A stretch of DNA of 64,000 nucleotides from CAZNPL01 sp964574815 (GTDB lineage: Bacteria > Planctomycetota > Phycisphaerae > UBA1845). The notes beneath the pieces were generated by a model. That model was not told the origin of the DNA and did not search any database. It saw only the letters and a list, made by a program, of their open reading frames with translations. The stretch lies in assembly GCA_964574815.1 (NCBI GenBank), contig CAZNPL010000011.1, positions 62,001 to 126,000 of the forward strand, given 5' to 3'. This document shows positions 60,887-64,000 of the stretch, in pieces (the first letter of the stretch is position 1; every line of letters begins with the position of its first letter). Made by a program: the position numbers and the translations under genes.

Positions 60887-62074
60887 ATGACTGAATCCGT
60901 TTTCGAGGAAATGAAGCGTCAGATCGGCTTCGATGAAGAGGACTGCCGGCAGCTCCGGGCCTTGCGTCCCGTTTTTGACGCACACGCATCAAGCGTGGTG
61001 GACAAGTTCTACGCGGAGCTTCTGAGTCATCCCGGGATGAGGACGGTGCTGGAGCGTGATGATGTCGAGGTCGATCGCCTTCGCCGGACGCTTGCAGAAT
61101 GGATCATGGAGCTCACAAGCGGCAAATACGACGCTCGGTACTGGGAGAAACGGTCACGGATCGGCCGAACCCATGTCCGGATCAACCTGCCGCAGCATTA
61201 CATGCTGAGCGCCATGGAGATTATCCGGCAGGAGCTTCAGGGCCTCATCGACGCGGCCGGGTTTCCAGATCGTGAGGCGAAGAGCCGCTCGCTGGACAAG
61301 ATGTTGACGCTCGAGCTGGGGATGATGCTCGAGAGCTACAAGGAGCGATACGCGGCGGGGGTCATGCAGGCGGAGCGAAGCCGGGTCGAGGAGAAGCTAT
61401 CGAGAACCGAGCACCTGGCAGAGATTGGGCAATTGGCGGCTTCGCTGGCTCACGAGATCAAGAACCCGCTGGCGGGGATCAGCGGGGCGATCCAGATCAT
61501 CCGGGACGGGATGGACCCGGATTACAAGCATCGCGAGATCATTCATGAGATTCTAAGCCAGATCAATCGGCTCGACGCGGTCGTGAAGGACCTGCTGGTT
61601 TACTCCCGCCCGGTCCCGCCGCGTCTGGCTTTCTGCAATCTTGATTCGGTCGCCCGTCGCGTGATGACGTTCATGTGCGACGAATCCGCGGTGAAGCGAG
61701 CCAAGCTGGAATTCGTTGCGTCAGGGGAGAACGTGCGGGTCCAGGCTGACGAGAGCCGAATCGAGCAGCTTATTCTGAACCTGCTGCTGAACGCGTCGCA
61801 GGCGTCTCCACCGGGTGGCGTGGTCCGGCTCCGCACCGAGGCGGACGGGGAGTGGGTGAAGCTCATCGTAGAGGATCAGGGGCCGGGAATGGACGAATCG
61901 GTTCGGCAGCGGGCATTTGAGCCGTTCTTCACGACCAAGGCAAAGGGGACGGGGCTGGGGCTGCCCATCTGCAAGAACATTGTGGAGTCGCATGGTGGAA
62001 GGATTTCGCTTCATCCGGCCGACGGGGGTGGCACGCGCGCGGTGGTGGAGTTTCCCAACGCAGCGGAATCATGA
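60887..62074 (+). CDS. Globin-coupled sensor histidine kinase
   Basis: The 395-residue kinase has a protoglobin-type sensor domain (about 10-160) in place of membrane helices. The likely proximal heme ligand is H96 in RTHVRINLPQHY. A short coiled-coil linker follows, then HisKA with H189 in SLAHEIKNPLAG, and a HATPase domain with NLLLNASQA, DQGPGM and GTGLGLP. It is soluble. It should sense oxygen or another gas through heme. The ATG at 60887 starts right before the globin; the frame open to 60773 is not protein-like. Its end overlaps the regulator gene (ATGA), which makes these two a cognate pair. Confidence 0.86.
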   Translation: MTESVFEEMKRQIGFDEEDCRQLRALRPVFDAHASSVVDKFYAELLSHPGMRTVLERDDVEVDRLRRTLAEWIMELTSGKYDARYWEKRSRIGRTHVRINLPQHYMLSAMEIIRQELQGLIDAAGFPDREAKSRSLDKMLTLELGMMLESYKERYAAGVMQAERSRVEEKLSRTEHLAEIGQLAASLAHEIKNPLAGISGAIQIIRDGMDPDYKHREIIHEILSQINRLDAVVKDLLVYSRPVPPRLAFCNLDSVARRVMTFMCDESAVKRAKLEFVASGENVRVQADESRIEQLILNLLLNASQASPPGGVVRLRTEADGEWVKLIVEDQGPGMDESVRQRAFEPFFTTKAKGTGLGLPICKNIVESHGGRISLHPADGGGTRAVVEFPNAAES

Positions 62075-63459
62075 GTCCAGGAGTGGCAACCGAGATGGCC
62101 ATTCGTACGTTGATCGTCGAGGACGAGAGCCTAATTCGCTGGTCACTGCGCCAGAAGTTCCAGGATCTGGGGTACGAGGTGACCGAGGCCGAGACGGGCG
62201 CCGATGCGGCGAAGCTACTCCGGGACGGCACGTACGACCTGATCATGCTGGACTACCGCCTGCCGGACACGACGGGGCTGGAGATTCTGCGGGCGTTTGA
62301 GCGAGAGTTGGACGGCACAATCGTGATTCTGATGACGGCGTACAGCAACATTGAGGATGCCGTTGAGGCCATCAAGCTCGGAGCGTTCGATTACCTGCCG
62401 AAGCCGTTCGACATGGACCATCTTCTGTTGATCGTGGAAAAGGCGTTGGAGACAACGCGGCTGCGCCGGGAGGTCCGGGAACTACGGTATCTGCAGGACG
62501 AGGCCTTTGCAGAGGAAAGCGTCATCGGGCAGCACCCGATCATGGTCCGGCTTTTCGACACGGTGAAGCGGGTTGCAACGAGCGGTGCGTCGACGATCTT
62601 TCTGCGGGGCGATACGGGCACCGGGAAGGACTTGCTGGCGCGCGTGATTCATCGTTGGTCGGAGCGGGCGGATCATCCTTTCATGAACATCACGTGCACT
62701 GCGCTTTCGGAGCAACTGCTGGAGAGCGAGCTGTTCGGGCACGAACGTGGTGCTTTCACGGACGCGAAGACCCAGAAGAAGGGGCTTTTCGAGCTGGCCG
62801 ACGGGGGGACGGTTTTTCTCGATGAGGTCGGGGACATGCCTCTGGCGTTGCAGGCCAAGCTGCTTCGGTTCCTGGAGGAGCACACTTTTCGTCGCGTGGG
62901 GGGGACACGTGAGATTTCGGTGGATGTGCGGGTGGTGGCGGCGACCAACTCGAACCTGGAGCGGGCGATCGAAGAGGGGCGTTTCCGGCGAGACCTGATG
63001 TTCCGGTTGAACGTAGTGCCCATTTACCTTCCGCCGCTTCGCGAGCGTGGCGAGGACGTACGGCACTTAGCTCAGTACTTCGTGAACCGGTTCGCGCGGG
63101 ACTTCAAGAAGCGGATCGCCCGGATCGACGAGTCGGCTCATCGCAAACTGAGTGGTTATGATTGGCCGGGCAACGTGCGCGAGCTACGAAACGTGTGCGA
63201 GCGGGCGGTGCTGCTCTGCAATACGGACGTGATCACCGAGACGGACATCGTGGTGGCGCGGCCGGAAATTCACGATCTTTCGGACGATCGCCTGATGGTC
63301 ACACTTCCGCCAGGGGGCATCGATTTTCACAAGCTGGAGGGACAACTTCTCCGGCAGGCGCTGGACCGCTCGGGCAAGAACCAGACCAAAGCCGCTCAAC
63401 TTCTTCGGCTGACACGGGATACCTTTCGGTACAGGTTGGAGAAACACAGCCTACTGTGA
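62071..63459 (+). CDS. NtrC-family sigma-54 response regulator
   Basis: The 462-residue protein has a receiver (about 10-125, phospho-acceptor D61 in LDYRLP). The sigma-54 AAA+ activator domain follows (about 150-390), with Walker A near GDTGTGKD (about 180-187) and Walker B GGTVFLDE. A C-terminal Fis-type helix-turn-helix ends the protein (about 420-460, QTKAAQLLRLTRDTFRYRLEKH). The sigma-54 contact loop reads GAFTDA (227-232) instead of GAFTGA. It overlaps the kinase gene by 4 bases. Its likely targets are the -24/-12 promoters at 63667 and 59085. Confidence 0.93.
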   Translation: MSPGVATEMAIRTLIVEDESLIRWSLRQKFQDLGYEVTEAETGADAAKLLRDGTYDLIMLDYRLPDTTGLEILRAFERELDGTIVILMTAYSNIEDAVEAIKLGAFDYLPKPFDMDHLLLIVEKALETTRLRREVRELRYLQDEAFAEESVIGQHPIMVRLFDTVKRVATSGASTIFLRGDTGTGKDLLARVIHRWSERADHPFMNITCTALSEQLLESELFGHERGAFTDAKTQKKGLFELADGGTVFLDEVGDMPLALQAKLLRFLEEHTFRRVGGTREISVDVRVVAATNSNLERAIEEGRFRRDLMFRLNVVPIYLPPLRERGEDVRHLAQYFVNRFARDFKKRIARIDESAHRKLSGYDWPGNVRELRNVCERAVLLCNTDVITETDIVVARPEIHDLSDDRLMVTLPPGGIDFHKLEGQLLRQALDRSGKNQTKAAQLLRLTRDTFRYRLEKHSLL

Positions 63460-63616
63460 TCGGGCTGGTTTTGCGGGTCGATTTCACGGTTCAAGCGCTA
63501 AACCAAGCCCGGCGAAGCGCCGCTAAACGTACGGGGCATGCGGTCGCCCAGGCTGGCGTCGGGGCATTTGACACACATGTAGCGTTCATTGCCCCTCTCT
63601 GCTAAGATGTATATGT

Positions 63617-63635
63617 TCTCACCGGATCGGTGAGA
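63617..63635 (+). promoter_or_regulatory. Palindrome, candidate activator-binding site
   Basis: TCTCACCG, GAT, CGGTGAGA is a perfect 8-bp inverted repeat centred about 67 bases before the predicted start point of the -24/-12 promoter downstream. No T-run follows, so it is not a terminator. An activator site is the natural reading. Confidence 0.5.
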
Positions 63636-63666
63636 CCTTGTGGCGGGTTCAGGATGCCGGCGAGGA

Positions 63667-63682
63667 TGGCACAAGAATTGCT
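63667..63682 (+). promoter_or_regulatory. Sigma-54 promoter (-24/-12), essentially consensus
   Basis: TGGCACAAGAATTGCT has TGGCAC and TTGC with GG and GC 10 bases apart, essentially the full sigma-54 consensus. The predicted start near 63693 is about 134 bases before the next ATG. Confidence 0.72.
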
Positions 63683-63826
63683 GAGGGAGAAGAGTGTTCG
63701 ATTATCAGATGGGGATGGCGGCGCAATAACCCTTCCTCTACCAACCCCTTTCCGGCCCGAACTTTGGAAGGGTGCCGCCTCCCCGCCTTTTTTCTATTGT
63801 GAGCGTTGTATTTGGTGGAGGTGGTC

Positions 63827-64000
63827 ATGATCGAAGAAAGATCCGCCGCCTGGATGCGGAATGAACACAAAATTAACTGCGGCTTGATGGCGAGCTTGTT
63901 GCGGGACGTCTGCTCGATGCCAGCGTATGGGCGCGAGGAGTGGCTGGACCACCTCCGCCAGACGGTAGCGCGCTTCCGTGCGCACATGAAAAACCGTATT
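63827..64000 (+). CDS. 3'-partial gene, possibly hemerythrin-like four-helix protein
   Basis: The ATG at 63827 is preceded by GGTGGAGGTGG (GGAGG 6 bases away), and the frame runs to the window edge, giving 58 residues. The visible part is all-helical, with EHKINCGLMASLLRD in the first helix and LRQTVARFRAHMKN in the second. The spacing of EH in helix 1 and H in helix 2 resembles hemerythrin-like domains, which bind oxygen at a di-iron site. The rest is missing, so the assignment is tentative. A sigma-54 promoter lies upstream. Confidence 0.5.
   Translation, partial: MIEERSAAWMRNEHKINCGLMASLLRDVCSMPAYGREEWLDHLRQTVARFRAHMKNRI

Larger units (their letters stand above)
63460..63826. other. Regulatory gap ahead of the last gene
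   Basis: It holds the palindrome, the -24/-12 promoter and the GGAGG ribosome site of the next gene. A TTGACA at 63568 has no matching -10 at proper spacing. Confidence 0.5.

Noticed and set aside
63568..63608. TTGACA followed by TAAGAT as a sigma-70 promoter
   Set aside because: The spacer is 29 bases, too long; the -24/-12 promoter downstream explains the gene better.

Overview
The window looks like a chromosomal segment of a high-GC member of the Planctomycetota, possibly Phycisphaerae. The evidence is the long MoxR/DUF58/von Willebrand-A/DUF4175 operon, large PQQ-propeller and NPCBM-domain proteins, a Reg_prop hybrid kinase and abundant GC-rich intergenic repeats. This is an inference from gene content. 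No rRNA, tRNA, CRISPR array or phage was found.

Region 1 (1-14 kb) is mostly housekeeping: a partial hypothetical gene, hemW, an FHA protein, a small membrane protein, rpmI-rplT, a giant propeller hybrid histidine kinase, an rsfS-argS pair and a K+-dependent membrane pyrophosphatase (hppA). hppA appears to start at TTG and carries an extra domain of about 100 residues.

Region 2 (14.7-38.2 kb) is one long co-directional array: a twin-propeller/TPR secreted protein, a prenyltransferase-like repeat protein, MoxR ATPase, DUF58, two VWA membrane proteins, a DUF4175 protein, a Gln-rich coiled-coil protein, a TPR-like protein, an NPCBM protein and three HtrA-like proteins. The first HtrA has an intact catalytic triad; the next two have lost all three catalytic residues. 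It looks like an envelope-associated chaperone and protease module. A 131-bp MITE-like element has inserted into the centre of a dispersed palindrome in this region (19.3 kb), and an empty copy of the same palindrome lies at 29.7 kb.

Region 3 (38.6-49.5 kb) holds an unrecognised exported repeat protein (six units in three pairs, reminiscent of secretin N-domains), a lipoprotein with a metzincin signature, a cytidylate-kinase-like protein, NAD-malic enzyme, an OprB-type porin, a c-type cytochrome lipoprotein and an M16 peptidase.

Region 4 (59.0-49.7 kb, minus strand) is a tightly overlapping eleven-gene operon for a cytoplasmic group 3b bidirectional [NiFe] hydrogenase with its maturation genes: hypF*-hypC-hypD-hypE-beta-gamma-small-large-protease-hypA-hypB. 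The hypF gene encodes only the C-terminal Kae1-like domain. A plausible sigma-54 promoter precedes it.

Region 5 (59.4-64 kb) is regulatory: a CBS/ACT protein, a degenerate receiver, a globin-coupled histidine kinase and an overlapping NtrC-type sigma-54 activator. After these comes an essentially consensus -24/-12 promoter with an upstream palindrome, in front of a gene that runs off the window and may encode a hemerythrin-like protein. I infer a gas-responsive sigma-54 circuit next to the hydrogenase.
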